Origin: Burkholderia singularis
GTDB lineage: Bacteria > Pseudomonadota > Gammaproteobacteria > Burkholderiales > Burkholderiaceae
Reading direction: 5' to 3'
DNA length: 64,000 nucleotides
Assembly: GCF_900176645.1 (NCBI RefSeq)
Contig: NZ_FXAN01000061.1
Span: forward strand, 98,506 to 162,505
Below, piece by piece: positions 1 through 11,115 of the stretch. Every line of letters starts with the position of its first letter. The first letter of the stretch is position 1. Made by a program: the position numbers and the translations under genes. Under the pieces are notes generated by a model. It searched no databases and was not told the origin of the DNA. It was given only the letters and a program-made list of their open reading frames with translations.

Positions 1-1
1 C

Positions 2-358
2 GGACGTTTTTTCGAAACGCTGCCCGTCATGCCGGGAGCGCAACGCGCATTGCGCACGCTGTCGAGCCGATTCGAACTCTTCGTGACCACTGCGGCGATG
101 GAATATCCGAATTCGTGCGAATACAAATTCCGCTGGCTACGCCGGCATCTGCCGTTCATTGAGCCATCGAACATCGTGTTCTGCGGCGACAAAAGCATCG
201 TCCATGCCGATTATCTGATCGACGACAACACTCGTCACTTTCACCGTTTCAGCGGCCAGGGCCTGCTCTTCACCGCGCCTCACAATGCCAGCCTAGACTG
301 GCAGCCGCGCGTCGACGATTGGGATGCCGTCTTGCGCTATTTCAGCGAGCACGGCTGA
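2..358 (+). CDS. 5'-nucleotidase (NT5C-like), 3' part only
   Basis: The gene runs in from the left edge of the window, so its N-terminus and the usual DxDxT nucleophile motif are missing. The remaining roughly 118 residues look like the C-terminal half of the 5'(3')-deoxyribonucleotidase family of the HAD superfamily: VTTAAM, a lysine-containing stretch (YKFRWL), and CGDKS followed by ADYLIDD, where the paired acidic residues would bind magnesium. Proteins of this family remove phosphate from nucleotides in the cytoplasm. It ends 66 bp before the convergent antiporter gene. An internal ATG at 29 is not taken as the start because the frame is open to the window edge. The family is recognised with fair confidence; the substrate is unknown. 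Confidence 0.65.
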   Translation, partial: GRFFETLPVMPGAQRALRTLSSRFELFVTTAAMEYPNSCEYKFRWLRRHLPFIEPSNIVFCGDKSIVHADYLIDDNTRHFHRFSGQGLLFTAPHNASLDWQPRVDDWDAVLRYFSEHG

Positions 359-424
359 TACGCGGCGGCGGGAAGAGCCGCGTCAGCCAAAACGGCGGTA
401 GCGACTGCCGTCCGATGGGGCATG

Positions 425-2188
425 CTAATGCGCAACCGCTTGCCTTTTATGCACCGCCTCCTTCCCCATCCGCGCGAGCACATGCTCGGTCATCCCGCGC
501 GCCAACTCCGCCTCACCGACGAACACCTCGCCCATCCCTTCGCTCGCGAGCAGCGCCGCTTCGTCGTCGCTGTTCGTGCATAGCGCGATTTCAAGCGGTG
601 GATTGAGTGTGCGGGCAATCTCGACGATCTGCCGCACGTCGAACACATCCGGCAGCGTGACGACGAGCATCGCCGCCCGCGCGACGTGCGCCTGCACAAG
701 CACGACAGGCTCTATCGCGTCGCCCGACACGGCCGCGACGCCGTCGTTGCGCAGCTTCTCGACGATCTCGCGATTCTGCTCGACGACGACATATGCGATG
801 CCCCTGCTATCGAGCGCCTGCGCGATACGCATGCCGACCCGCCCATAGCCGACGATCACCACCTGCCCCGTCAAATGCGCCTGCGGCGTGGACATCGGCA
901 ACGCCGCGAGCGGATCGTCGCGCGCCTCCAGACGGCGCGCGAGCGCCGAGCGTTCGCGAATCCATGCTAGCGCCGGATCGATCGCCGCGAACAGCAGCGT
1001 GTTGAGCGCGATCGACAGCAGCGCGACTGCAAGAATCAGGCTTTGCCCTTGCATCGACAACAGGCCCAGCGCACGCCCAAGCCCCGCGAGAATGAACGAG
1101 AACTCGCCGATCTGCGCGAGCCCCGCGCCGACCGTCAGCGCGGTATTGAGCGGATAGCGGAATGCGAGCACGAGCGCCGCCGCGGCAATTGTCTTGCCGA
1201 CCACGACGATCGCCGCGACTTCGAGCACGTGCAGCGGCTCGTCGATCAGCACGCGCGGATCGAACAGCATGCCCACGGAGATGAAGAACAGCACCGAGAA
1301 TGCGTCGCGCAGCGGCAGCGTCTCGTCGGCCGCGCGGCGGCTGAATTCCGATTCGCGCATCATCATGCCGGCGAAAAACGCGCCGAGCGCGAACGACACG
1401 TCGAACAGCTTCGCCGCGCCGAACGCAACGCCCACCGCTGCCGCGATCATGCACAGCGTAAACAACTCGCGCGAGCCGGTACGCGCAACGAGCCACAGCA
1501 CACGAGGGAATACGCGCTTGCCGACCACAAGCATCAGCGAGACGAACGCGGCGACTTTCATCAACGTGACGCCAAGCGCGCGCCACAGATTGCCGTCCGC
1601 CGATGCGCCACCGTGCGCATCGTGAGCGGCTTGCGTGCCGGCCGTGCCCACGTCCGCGCCGCCGAGCAGCCCGGCCAGCGGCGGCAGCAGCACCAGCACG
1701 AGCACCATCACCAGATCCTCGACGACAAGCCAGCCGATCGCGATGCGCCCGTTGACCGATTCGACGAGCCCGCGCCCTTCGAGCGCGCGCAACAGCACCA
1801 CCGTACTCGCAACCGATAGCGCAAGACCGAACACGAGCGCCCCGCCTACGCTCCACCCCCACAACAGCGCAAGCCCCGCGCCGAGCGCCGTCGCAACGGT
1901 GATCTGCACGATCGCGCCAGGCAGCGCGATCTTGCGGACCGCCAATAGATCACCGAGCGAGAAATGCAAGCCGACCCCGAACATCAGCAGCATCACGCCG
2001 ATTTCGGCGAGCTGCTGCGCGAGCGCGATGTCGCCGACGAAACCGGGGGTGCCTGGGCCGATTACGATGCCGGCGAGCAAATAGCCGACGAGCGGTGGCA
2101 TTTTTAGCAGCGACGCGAGGTAACCGAAGATCATCGCGAGACCGAAACCGGCCGCGAGCAGCGCAATCAGGCTGACGTCATGAGGCAT
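425..2188 (-). CDS. CPA2-family cation:proton antiporter (KefB/YbaL-like)
   Basis: This 587-residue inner-membrane protein has about twelve hydrophobic segments over residues 1-400 (Na+/H+ exchanger fold). A cytoplasmic RCK/TrkA-N domain follows at about 440-560, with the nucleotide-binding turn VIVGYGRVG and later SGDAIEP and VTLPDVFD. The order matches the Kef/YbaL group, which exchanges K+ or Na+ for protons and is gated by nucleotide or glutathione ligands. A loop near 175-200 is His/Gly/Ala-rich. The start at 2188 follows AAGGATGCCAGG. It stands alone and converges on the nucleotidase gene. The transported ion cannot be told from sequence. Confidence 0.88.
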   Translation of the reverse strand: MPHDVSLIALLAAGFGLAMIFGYLASLLKMPPLVGYLLAGIVIGPGTPGFVGDIALAQQLAEIGVMLLMFGVGLHFSLGDLLAVRKIALPGAIVQITVATALGAGLALLWGWSVGGALVFGLALSVASTVVLLRALEGRGLVESVNGRIAIGWLVVEDLVMVLVLVLLPPLAGLLGGADVGTAGTQAAHDAHGGASADGNLWRALGVTLMKVAAFVSLMLVVGKRVFPRVLWLVARTGSRELFTLCMIAAAVGVAFGAAKLFDVSFALGAFFAGMMMRESEFSRRAADETLPLRDAFSVLFFISVGMLFDPRVLIDEPLHVLEVAAIVVVGKTIAAAALVLAFRYPLNTALTVGAGLAQIGEFSFILAGLGRALGLLSMQGQSLILAVALLSIALNTLLFAAIDPALAWIRERSALARRLEARDDPLAALPMSTPQAHLTGQVVIVGYGRVGMRIAQALDSRGIAYVVVEQNREIVEKLRNDGVAAVSGDAIEPVVLVQAHVARAAMLVVTLPDVFDVRQIVEIARTLNPPLEIALCTNSDDEAALLASEGMGEVFVGEAELARGMTEHVLARMGKEAVHKRQAVAH

Positions 2189-2285
2189 CCTGGCATCCTT
2201 GCATGTAAATCATTCGTAAGGTTCAAGGATAAGGGATTGCGATGAACAACGGGTGAATTGAATCAGCGGCCGCGCTGCGGCGCAC

Positions 2286-2330
2286 AAAAACGCGCGGCCC
2301 CGCACACGAACAACCGTGCGCGGGGCCGCG
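2286..2330 (-). terminator. Rho-independent terminator of the binding-protein gene
   Basis: Two 16-bp arms (2293-2308 and 2315-2330) pair with one mismatch around the six-base loop AACAAC. On the minus strand they are followed by CG and five T residues (2290-2286). The structure lies 50 bp beyond the stop codon of the branched-chain amino acid binding protein gene. Confidence 0.85.
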
Positions 2331-2379
2331 AAACGCCGAACCGGGCCCGGGACGAGCGGGCCGCGTTGTTCGAAACGCG

Positions 2380-3522
2380 TTACATCTCGACCTGATCGAG
2401 GAAGGTCTTCTTGCCGTCCTTATAGTTGTACAGCGAGATCACGCCATGCGTGAGATCGCCCTTCGAATCGAAGGTCGTCTCGCCGATCACGCCCTTGTAC
2501 TTCGTCGTCGGAATCGCCGACAGAATCTTCGCCGGGTCCGTCGAATTCGTGCGCTTCATCGCATCGACGATGATGTAGACAGCGTCATACGCGAACGGCG
2601 CATCGAACCGGATCGGCTGGTTGAAACGCTTCTCGTATTTCGCCTTGAACGCGGGGCCGCCGGGCATCTTTTCGACCGCCGCGCCCGCCTGCGAGCAGAT
2701 GATGTTGCCCACCGCATCGCCCGCCAGGCTCGCGAGCCCGTCGGTGCACACGCCGTCGCCCGAAAGAATCTTCGCGCGCAGGCCGAGCTGCTTGGCCTGC
2801 TTCGCGAACGGGCCACCCGTCGCGTCCATCCCGCCGTACATGATCGCGTCCGGGTTTTCCCCCTTGATCTTCGTCAGAATCGCGCGGAAATCGACCGCCT
2901 TGTCGTTCGTCGCGTCGTGCGACAACACTTTCAGACCGAGCGATTTCGCCTTTTTCTCGAATTCGTTCGCGAGGCCTTGGCCATACGCGGTCGAATCGTC
3001 AACGACGGCCACCGTCTTCACACCCTTCGACGACGCATAGTTGGCCAGCGCCGGGCCCTGCTGCGCATCGGTCGCGACGACGCGGAAGGTGGTCTTGAAG
3101 CCTTGCTGCGTATAGGCCGGATTGGTCGCCGACGGCGAAATTTGCACGATGCCGGCGTCGCTGTAGATCTTCGAGGCCGGAATCGACGTACCCGAGTTCA
3201 GGTGGCCGACCACGGCGACGACCTTGTCGTCGACCAGCTTCTGCGCGACCTGCGTGGCCGTGCGCGGGTCGGCCGCGTCGTCCTGCGCGTCGAGCTGGAG
3301 CGTGATTTTCTGGCCGCCGATCGTGAGGCCCTTCGCGTTGATCTCCTCGATGGCCAGACGCGCGCCGTTTTCATTGTCCTTGCCGAGGTGTGCGATGCCT
3401 CCCGTCAGCGGCTCGACGCTGCCAATCTTCACGACCTGATCCGCGGCCGCATTCGACGCGGCGGCCGCCAGCAACATTGCCGCCGCGCTGAGCGGCATTA
3501 TTTTTTGCAGCTTGACATTCAT
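2380..3522 (-). CDS. Branched-chain amino acid ABC transporter binding protein (LivK-like)
   Basis: The 380-residue protein has a Sec signal peptide (residues 1-27, cut near SNAAA-DQ) and a type I periplasmic binding fold. It begins with KIGSVEPLTGGIAHLG and contains the VVGHLNSGTSIPASKIY segment typical of LivJ/LivK. It would capture Leu/Ile/Val or a related amino acid in the periplasm. The start at 3522 has AGGGGA six bases upstream. No permease or ATPase genes sit beside it, so it is an orphan binding protein that must share a transporter encoded elsewhere. The strong hairpin terminator shows that it is monocistronic. Confidence 0.9.
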   Translation of the reverse strand: MNVKLQKIMPLSAAAMLLAAAASNAAADQVVKIGSVEPLTGGIAHLGKDNENGARLAIEEINAKGLTIGGQKITLQLDAQDDAADPRTATQVAQKLVDDKVVAVVGHLNSGTSIPASKIYSDAGIVQISPSATNPAYTQQGFKTTFRVVATDAQQGPALANYASSKGVKTVAVVDDSTAYGQGLANEFEKKAKSLGLKVLSHDATNDKAVDFRAILTKIKGENPDAIMYGGMDATGGPFAKQAKQLGLRAKILSGDGVCTDGLASLAGDAVGNIICSQAGAAVEKMPGGPAFKAKYEKRFNQPIRFDAPFAYDAVYIIVDAMKRTNSTDPAKILSAIPTTKYKGVIGETTFDSKGDLTHGVISLYNYKDGKKTFLDQVEM

Positions 3523-3909
3523 GGGAGTCCCCTGTTTCCGATTCGTGTTGACCCAGGCCGCCCGACAACGGTGCGTGCGCGGCTCATGTCAGCGTGCAAT
3601 CGTGCCGAAAAATATTTGTTTGAGCAAGGTAGATATCGACGCATGTGATGGCTGCGGGAAAACCATGTCGCCCGGCATCGCCGCGCCGCAAAAATGAGGG
3701 GCGCCTTTTGCCGCGCAGCCGAGTGCCTTCGCCCCCGGCTGCAAGCCAATGCAGCCTCGGGCCGGACCGGTGCGCGTGATGCCGGCTTCCCCGGCATCGC
3801 ACCAGGTCAAGCAAGACCGGGCAATCCATGATGTGCCGGATCAGGCTATTCGTTCGACAAACGGCTTGTGCAGCGTTGCACTCGCCACATCCGGCAAAAT
3901 ATCTTCATG
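3523..3909. other. Intergenic region, no gene seen
   Basis: These 387 bp hold the promoter side of the binding-protein gene and the downstream end of the Rieske operon. The only structure noted is a perfect 8-bp inverted repeat, GATGCCGG/CCGGCATC, at 3778-3785 and 3791-3798 with a 5-base loop. It has no T tract, so its role is unclear. Open frames here overlap one another and resemble no family. Confidence 0.5.
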
Positions 3910-4878
3910 CTAGTCGACTGATGAATAAAATTGCCGTGCCCAACGTTGAAATACCGCATATGGACTGTTTCCGGCCCCGGGCCGGCCGTAACCGGCGTAA
4001 TCGCGGTTGCTCCAAACCATGATGTCTTCATTGAAGACCGGCACAAGCCATAAACGATGCAGTATGCGCGCGAGTATCGCGTAGATCGGATGCTGTAGCC
4101 ACGACGGCCAGTTCGATAGCCATGAGAAACGAAACGAGATGCCATCGCGAAAGGTCCATCGCAACGGCGCGATCTGCACGCCGCATGCAAATATCTTCGC
4201 TTCAAGTCCGAGCGCCTTCATCTGATGGTCGGACGACACACAGCCAAGTCCATGCACACCGATGACCGTGCTCCATTTCACGCTCCGCCACTTCATGTCG
4301 ACCCGCATCGAAATCCTCGGTCCATCGACCACCGGCGGATGCGGCACCATGTCCCTCCATCGATGCAATGCGCCGAAATGCTCGAGGTCGTAGCCGTTCT
4401 CCGGCAAGTTCTGCATCACGCCGCGCAATGTATACGCACGGCCGATGGGCTTCGAAAAACCTTCCATATCGACCTCGGGTAACGCCCACGTCGGCTCGAG
4501 CCCGCGTGCGTGCTGCCAGACGAATACGAAACCGTTCCATTCGCATACGCGCAGGGTCCGCAGCGCGAGTGCCCGGCCGCGCTCGCACGCGACACCGGCA
4601 CGCCGACCGTCTGTTCCATAGGCATAACCATGAAACGGGCAAACCAGATTCTCTCCCTCGACGGTGCCACCGCGCCCTAGATGCGCACCTTGATGCGGGC
4701 AATACGCGTCGACCGCACATGCAACGCCGAGTGCGGTTCGATACAATACGACGTCGCGCCCCATGAACGGCGTCGTCAATACTGCTCCCGGCTTCAGCTC
4801 GTCGCTGAAGCACAGTGCGAACCATCCGTCCGGATAGGGCAGCGGCGGAACGTCGACAGCGCACGCGGCGTCATTCAT
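3910..4878 (-). CDS. Rieske non-heme iron oxygenase, terpenoid cluster (copy 1)
   Basis: The 322-residue protein has an N-terminal Rieske [2Fe-2S] domain (about residues 12-110) with both ligand pairs, CPH and CPFH, separated by 17 residues. A catalytic domain follows, with ENGYDLEHFGALH near 155-170. This fits the E/D-x3-D-x2-H-x4-H pattern for the mononuclear iron. It should hydroxylate, oxidise or desaturate a substrate using electrons from a separate reductase, which is not encoded nearby. The start has AGGAG six bases upstream and lies 28 bp after copy 2, so the two are co-transcribed. Position at the end of the methyltransferase/terpene synthase operon suggests terpene tailoring (inference). 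Confidence 0.88.
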   Translation of the reverse strand: MNDAACAVDVPPLPYPDGWFALCFSDELKPGAVLTTPFMGRDVVLYRTALGVACAVDAYCPHQGAHLGRGGTVEGENLVCPFHGYAYGTDGRRAGVACERGRALALRTLRVCEWNGFVFVWQHARGLEPTWALPEVDMEGFSKPIGRAYTLRGVMQNLPENGYDLEHFGALHRWRDMVPHPPVVDGPRISMRVDMKWRSVKWSTVIGVHGLGCVSSDHQMKALGLEAKIFACGVQIAPLRWTFRDGISFRFSWLSNWPSWLQHPIYAILARILHRLWLVPVFNEDIMVWSNRDYAGYGRPGAGNSPYAVFQRWARQFYSSVD

Positions 4879-4906
4879 TTCGATCTCCTACCAACAGTCG
4901 GGGAAA

Positions 4907-5926
4907 TCAACGCGCAAAGCGGCGGTTCGAGTTGCTGCTGATGTCTCGTGCATAATCTGGCGCGCACGAATAGAACTGCGATGCCCAGCGACGAAAGATC
5001 ATGATCGCCATTTCTCCCGCCATCAGCGTCGGGCGTATATCGTAATTCCGGTGATGCCAGATTAGCAGATCACGTTTGAATTGCGGTACGAACCATAAAC
5101 GGTATGCGGCAGTCGCGAGTACTTCGTGCGCGACGCGTCTTATGGTGGCCGGCCATGACGACAAACGCTCGACGCGCAATGCCACCAGCTCAATGCAGGT
5201 CCATCGATCGGGCTCGATCTGCGTTGGGAATAACACGACACGCGCATGCAGCCCCAGGCGCGGCAGTTCCATGCGCGCCGCCATGCAGCCAAGACCGTGC
5301 ATCGTGATATCGAGTCGCAGCGGCTGGCCAAGCAACACAAGCGTCGAGCGCATCGTCATCATGTGGCCATCCGCTTGCGGCGGCTGCAACACCGGGTTGG
5401 ACCAACCATGCACCGGGCCGAAATGATTGACATCGACACCGTTCTCCGCCGGATTCTGCAAATTGCCGTTGAGCGTATGGCAACGCCCGCGCGGGACCGA
5501 ATAGCCGCTCAGATCGAGGTCCGGCAACGCCCATTGCGGGGCATCGCCAACACCGCTGTACCATGCAACGATGATGCCGTTCCACTCGCGCACGTGCCGC
5601 TGCCGCAGCATCGCCGCCGGCGGCTTCAGCGCACCCGGTGCGTGCGCACAAGTTCCCTCCGGACCGAATGCAAGATGATGAAACGGGCAGACGAGATTTT
5701 CCCCATCGACCACGCCGCCGTGTCCCAGATGTGCGCCGAGATGCGGACAGTGCGGTTCGATCACGCGCAGCAGCCCGGATCGCGTTCGATACATCACGAC
5801 GTCGTCCCCCGCGAAGCGCTTGACTACGACCGCGCCGCGCTTCACGTCCCGGCTGTAACCGAGCGCAAACCAGCCGTCCGGATAGCGGCCCAATGGCGTA
5901 TTCCGACATTCGTTGCGAGCCCTCAT
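4907..5926 (-). CDS. Rieske non-heme iron oxygenase, terpenoid cluster (copy 2)
   Basis: The 339-residue protein is a diverged paralogue of the downstream gene. They share the N-terminal YPDGWFAL stretch, the Rieske pairs CPH and CPFH, and the iron motif ENGVDVNHFGPVH. The start at 5926 was chosen over 5947 because AAGGGA sits seven bases before it. The catalytic domain differs clearly from copy 1, so the two probably oxidise different positions or successive intermediates rather than being redundant. It follows the terpene synthase by 82 bp on the same strand. Ferredoxin and reductase partners must come from elsewhere in the genome. Confidence 0.88.
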   Translation of the reverse strand: MRARNECRNTPLGRYPDGWFALGYSRDVKRGAVVVKRFAGDDVVMYRTRSGLLRVIEPHCPHLGAHLGHGGVVDGENLVCPFHHLAFGPEGTCAHAPGALKPPAAMLRQRHVREWNGIIVAWYSGVGDAPQWALPDLDLSGYSVPRGRCHTLNGNLQNPAENGVDVNHFGPVHGWSNPVLQPPQADGHMMTMRSTLVLLGQPLRLDITMHGLGCMAARMELPRLGLHARVVLFPTQIEPDRWTCIELVALRVERLSSWPATIRRVAHEVLATAAYRLWFVPQFKRDLLIWHHRNYDIRPTLMAGEMAIMIFRRWASQFYSCAPDYARDISSNSNRRFAR

Positions 5927-6008
5927 CGATTTTTCCCTTACCGTCAAAACGCGATCTGTGCTTGCCTACCTGGCCTGCCGTCAACGTGATCTGCTGTCTA
6001 CCCGCACG

Positions 6009-7010
6009 TCACCCGCTATCGCGCTCCTCTGCGTGGTAGCGCGTGCTGAATCGATGGAACTCCGCGTTTCCGGCGCTCATGTGGCCCAGCTCGGCAATAT
6101 AGGCACGCACGTCGGCCCGCTGGCCGAGCGCGCTCACGGCAACCGAGTTCTGCGCATCGATCAGCCGACGTTCGTTTAGCTCGCATAGCTCGGCGAGCCG
6201 GCATATCGCAGCCTGGGTATCGAGTTGCTCGACGCGCATCAAAATCCAAACTGCATTCAGTGTCTCCGCCGCCGACGATTCCTTGCGGAACGAAAAAAGG
6301 TCGTTGACGAGAATCACCGAGTCGATCACCGCATCGCGCATGCCGATCAATGACTCGTCCAGTAAATCTCCCATGTCGACGTCAAGCGCGTATTCGGTCG
6401 TTAGCGTGATCCAATGGCCAAATCCCTCGACATGTCTGAGCTGGAGATATTCGTTGAATGACAGGTGCGCAGCATCGATGGCTGACGGATTCGCCTGCAT
6501 ATCGATCTGCTCGCCGATGCAGCCGATGAATCGTCGCCAGAAACGGGGGCGCGACGTGCGCACGCCATCCATCAATCGCAGCGTCTCGTACAACAGCTGG
6601 GCGGACGGCGTATTCGGAGAAGAACATTTGCCACCAATGGCGGCAATGAAATCGTCGCGCAGCGCATCGAGCCCCGGTTGATTGCCGTCCCGCGCGAATG
6701 CGGTAAACGCGTCGTCCATCAAGGTCATCACATTCATCAACTGCTCGACCGCATAGATCCGCTCGTTCAGGGCGTTCGGGTAACACAGGCCACCATATGC
6801 CGGAATGCGTTGCGACAGATAACGGCGTGCGGCCTGTTCGTTGCCGCAGTGACGCAGTAGATATGAATAGTTGTCGACAGCCAGTTGCTGCTCGATCGCG
6901 TCGTGCAGCGGATGCCATGCGGCCTTCAATTCAAGTCGCGGCGACGGAAAAAACAATTCATCCGATACAGCCGCTCGTTCCGTTGCGGTTGCTACGCTGG
7001 ATTCAGTCAT
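6009..7010 (-). CDS. Class I terpene synthase
   Basis: The 333-residue all-alpha protein has the signatures of a bacterial class I terpene cyclase. The aspartate pair is at D99-D100 (LMDDAFTAF). A likely diphosphate-sensor Arg is R192. The NSE triad is NDLFSFRKE, with N236, S240 and E244. The C-terminal RY pair is R324-Y325. Such enzymes ionise a prenyl diphosphate and cyclise the cation in the cytoplasm. The first motif is reduced: no acidic residue follows two or three positions after the DD pair. The start at 7010 has GGAG seven bases upstream (the ATG at 7034 has none). It lies 44 bp after the methyltransferase, pointing to a methylated prenyl diphosphate as substrate (inference). Confidence 0.85.
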   Translation of the reverse strand: MTESSVATATERAAVSDELFFPSPRLELKAAWHPLHDAIEQQLAVDNYSYLLRHCGNEQAARRYLSQRIPAYGGLCYPNALNERIYAVEQLMNVMTLMDDAFTAFARDGNQPGLDALRDDFIAAIGGKCSSPNTPSAQLLYETLRLMDGVRTSRPRFWRRFIGCIGEQIDMQANPSAIDAAHLSFNEYLQLRHVEGFGHWITLTTEYALDVDMGDLLDESLIGMRDAVIDSVILVNDLFSFRKESSAAETLNAVWILMRVEQLDTQAAICRLAELCELNERRLIDAQNSVAVSALGQRADVRAYIAELGHMSAGNAEFHRFSTRYHAEERDSG

Positions 7011-7054
7011 ACGACGCTCCGTATATCGAACCAACAGCCGGTGTGCACATGGGA

Positions 7055-8444
<1,390 letters not shown>

Positions 8445-10391
8445 ATGCATAACCTCCTCCAACACATCCGCCTACCCTGCGACCTCCGCACGCTCGAGCG
8501 TGCGACGCTCCCTCAACTCGCCAACGAGTTGCGCGCTTTTGTGCTCGACAGCGTATCGAAGACCGGCGGCCATCTCGCCTCAAACCTCGGCAGTGTCGAA
8601 CTCGCGATTGCTTTGCATTACGTATTTGACACCCCGCACGACCGCATCGTCTGGGATGTCGGCCATCAGTCATATCCACATAAAATCCTTACCGGCCGCC
8701 GCGATGCGATGCCGACCATCCGTCAGCTCGGCGGGATTTCCGGTTTCCCCCACCGCAGCGAATCGCAATACGATGCGTTCGGCACCGCGCACTCGAGCAC
8801 GTCGATCTCAGCCGCCCTCGGGATGGCACACGCGGCCCGGCTTCAATGCACCGCACGCCATTGCGTCGCCGTCATCGGCGACGGTGCACTATCCGCCGGC
8901 ATCGCTTACGAAGCCCTGAACAACGCCGGCATTGTCGACGCATTGCCGTTCATCGTTGTCCTAAACGACAATGACATGTCGATCTCTCCATCGGTGGGCG
9001 CGCTCAGGCACGCGCTCGGCAGGCTGATTGCGGGCCGATCGCGGATGCACGCCAAGCGGCATGCTCAGGATCTGCTGAATCTCGCGCCACCGACACGCCA
9101 GCCCGTCAACCGGCTCGAAACACCGGTCCAAGGCCCGGCCGCCCCCGTGGCATGGTTCGAAGAGTTCGGCTTCAACTACGCCGGCCCGATCGACGGCCAC
9201 GACGTCAATCAGTTGATTGACGCGCTGGCCGGCCTGAAACGCGCGCCGGGTCCGCATCTGCTGCATGTCGTCACGCAGAAGGGCCACGGCTATCCGCAGG
9301 CCGAAGCTGATCCGATCCGATATCACGGGCCCGGCAAATTCGATACGGCCGTGGGCATCGTACCGGGTCAATCCAAGCGAAAAACCTATGCGCAAGTCTT
9401 TTGCGAATGGCTATGCGACGAAGCCATGCGCGATGAGCGCGTCGTCGCGATCACACCGGCGATGCGCGAGGGCTCTGGCCTCGTCGAATTCGAGCGGCGC
9501 TTTCCGGCCCGCTATTTCGACGTCGCAATCGCCGAGCAGCATGCGGTTACGTTTGCGGCCGGGCTAGCAGCGGACGGCATGCGCCCCGTCGTCGCGATCT
9601 ATTCAACGTTCCTGCAACGCGGCTACGATCAGTTGATCCACGACGTCGCGATCCAGAACTTGCCCGTCACGTTCGCGATCGACCGCGCGGGCATCGTCGG
9701 CGCGGATGGCGCCACACACATGGGCGCATTCGATCTCGCGTATCTGCGCTGCATCCCCAATCTGATCGTGATGGCACCATCGAACGAGAACGAGTGCCGG
9801 CAAATGCTGCATACCGCGCTACGGCAGCCCGGACCTTGCGCGGTTCGTTATCCGCGCGGCGGCGGACCGGGCGCGGTAATCGAAGCGGAGATGACGGTGC
9901 TGCCGATCGGCGTCTCGGCGCTGCTGCGCTCGAGCAATGCGCCGAACGGGCGACGCATTGCACTGCTTGCGTTCGGGACGATGGTGGCACCGTCGTTGAG
10001 CGCGGCCGAAGCACTCGACGCAACGGTGGTCGACATGCGCTTCGTCAAACCGCTGGACACCACGCGGCTGCGCGAGATCGCATCGACCCACGACGTTCTC
10101 GTCACGATCGAGGAAGGCTGCCTGCATGCAGGTGCGGGATCGGCTTGCATCGAGACGCTGGCCGACATGCTGATTTACCGTCCAGTGCTGCGCATCGGCT
10201 TGCCGGATGCGTTCGTCGAACACGGCGAGCCGGACGAATTATTGACATTGAATGGGCTCGACGCTGCCGGCATTCGAGCGTCGGTCGAGCGTTTTATCGC
10301 CCGGCTCGATAGATGGCCCGCAGCGACCACTGTAACCATCCTGCCTTTCGACGCAATGCTCGACAACGCTCCGCACCCGTATTCGCTGTAA
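8445..10391 (+). CDS. dxs: 1-deoxy-D-xylulose-5-phosphate synthase
   Basis: The 648-residue thiamine-diphosphate enzyme joins pyruvate and glyceraldehyde 3-phosphate in the first step of the MEP isoprenoid pathway. Family hallmarks include [26 protein letters not shown], the TPP/Mg segment GDGALSAG with [17 protein letters not shown], the transketolase central domain with [10 protein letters not shown], and [11 protein letters not shown]. The frame is open further upstream, but similarity starts at the ATG at 8445 ([11 protein letters not shown]), which is used here. It begins the plus arm of the terpenoid cluster, 125 bp before idi. It is likely a dedicated copy that raises precursor supply (inference; the housekeeping copy is outside the window). 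Confidence 0.93.
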   Translation: MHNLLQHIRLPCDLRTLERATLPQLANELRAFVLDSVSKTGGHLASNLGSVELAIALHYVFDTPHDRIVWDVGHQSYPHKILTGRRDAMPTIRQLGGISGFPHRSESQYDAFGTAHSSTSISAALGMAHAARLQCTARHCVAVIGDGALSAGIAYEALNNAGIVDALPFIVVLNDNDMSISPSVGALRHALGRLIAGRSRMHAKRHAQDLLNLAPPTRQPVNRLETPVQGPAAPVAWFEEFGFNYAGPIDGHDVNQLIDALAGLKRAPGPHLLHVVTQKGHGYPQAEADPIRYHGPGKFDTAVGIVPGQSKRKTYAQVFCEWLCDEAMRDERVVAITPAMREGSGLVEFERRFPARYFDVAIAEQHAVTFAAGLAADGMRPVVAIYSTFLQRGYDQLIHDVAIQNLPVTFAIDRAGIVGADGATHMGAFDLAYLRCIPNLIVMAPSNENECRQMLHTALRQPGPCAVRYPRGGGPGAVIEAEMTVLPIGVSALLRSSNAPNGRRIALLAFGTMVAPSLSAAEALDATVVDMRFVKPLDTTRLREIASTHDVLVTIEEGCLHAGAGSACIETLADMLIYRPVLRIGLPDAFVEHGEPDELLTLNGLDAAGIRASVERFIARLDRWPAATTVTILPFDAMLDNAPHPYSL

Positions 10392-10516
10392 TGTTTGCAC
10401 TGCTATCGTTACTCGGCAAAAGAAGCGGCATTCCGATCAATCGGCAAGCACAACGGTCCGTGCCGACCACTGCATCCGCGCGCGGACACAGCGGCGCGGA
10501 AATATCAGGAGACCAG

Positions 10517-11089
10517 ATGGAAGAGCGCTTGATCCTCGTCGATGCCGATGACCGCGCCCTCGGCGTATGCGGCAAACTGCACGCCCATCGCGAAGGGCTG
10601 CTGCATCGCGCATTCTCGATTTTCGTGTTCGATTACGCAGGCCGAGTACTGTTACAGCAGCGGGCGCATGGCAAATATCACTCGGGCGGACTGTGGACCA
10701 ACACTTGCTGCGGGCATCCGCGCCCCGGCGAAACGTTACTCGATGCCACACGCCGCCGTCTGCACGAGGAAATGGGTTTCGCCTGCGAACTGAGGGAAGT
10801 CGACACGCTGTTGTATCGCGCGCCGCTCGACAACGGGCTCGTCGAACACGAGTTTCTACATATCCACACCGGCGCGGCTCAGGATGTGCCCGCTCCGGAC
10901 CCGGCCGAAGTTGCCGCGTGGCGATGGATCGATCTGCCGACGCTGCTCACATGGATCGCGGCAGACCCCGATGCATTCACTATCTGGTTCCGGCACATCG
11001 TCGCGCGAACGGGCAAAGACGGCTTGTCGGCATGGGCCGCCAACGCGGGCCGGTTGAGCGCCGTTCGCAGCGCCTCTGCCACGCGCTGA
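10517..11089 (+). CDS. idi: Isopentenyl-diphosphate delta-isomerase, type I
   Basis: The 190-residue Nudix-fold enzyme interconverts IPP and DMAPP. The catalytic cysteine lies in TNTCCGHPRPGE (near residue 65), the catalytic glutamate in LVEHEFLHI, and a Nudix-like RRRLHEEMGF is present. The start at 10517 has AGGAG seven bases upstream; the frame is open back to 10313 but that stretch is not family-like. Paired with dxs, it balances the C5 pool for the terpene synthase on the other arm. Gram-negative bacteria using the MEP pathway do not strictly need idi, so its presence next to a terpene synthase supports a specialised role. It ends 26 bp before the convergent prolyl oligopeptidase. Confidence 0.93.
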   Translation: MEERLILVDADDRALGVCGKLHAHREGLLHRAFSIFVFDYAGRVLLQQRAHGKYHSGGLWTNTCCGHPRPGETLLDATRRRLHEEMGFACELREVDTLLYRAPLDNGLVEHEFLHIHTGAAQDVPAPDPAEVAAWRWIDLPTLLTWIAADPDAFTIWFRHIVARTGKDGLSAWAANAGRLSAVRSASATR

Positions 11090-11115
11090 CGCACGGCTCG
11101 CCCGACAAACGTCCA

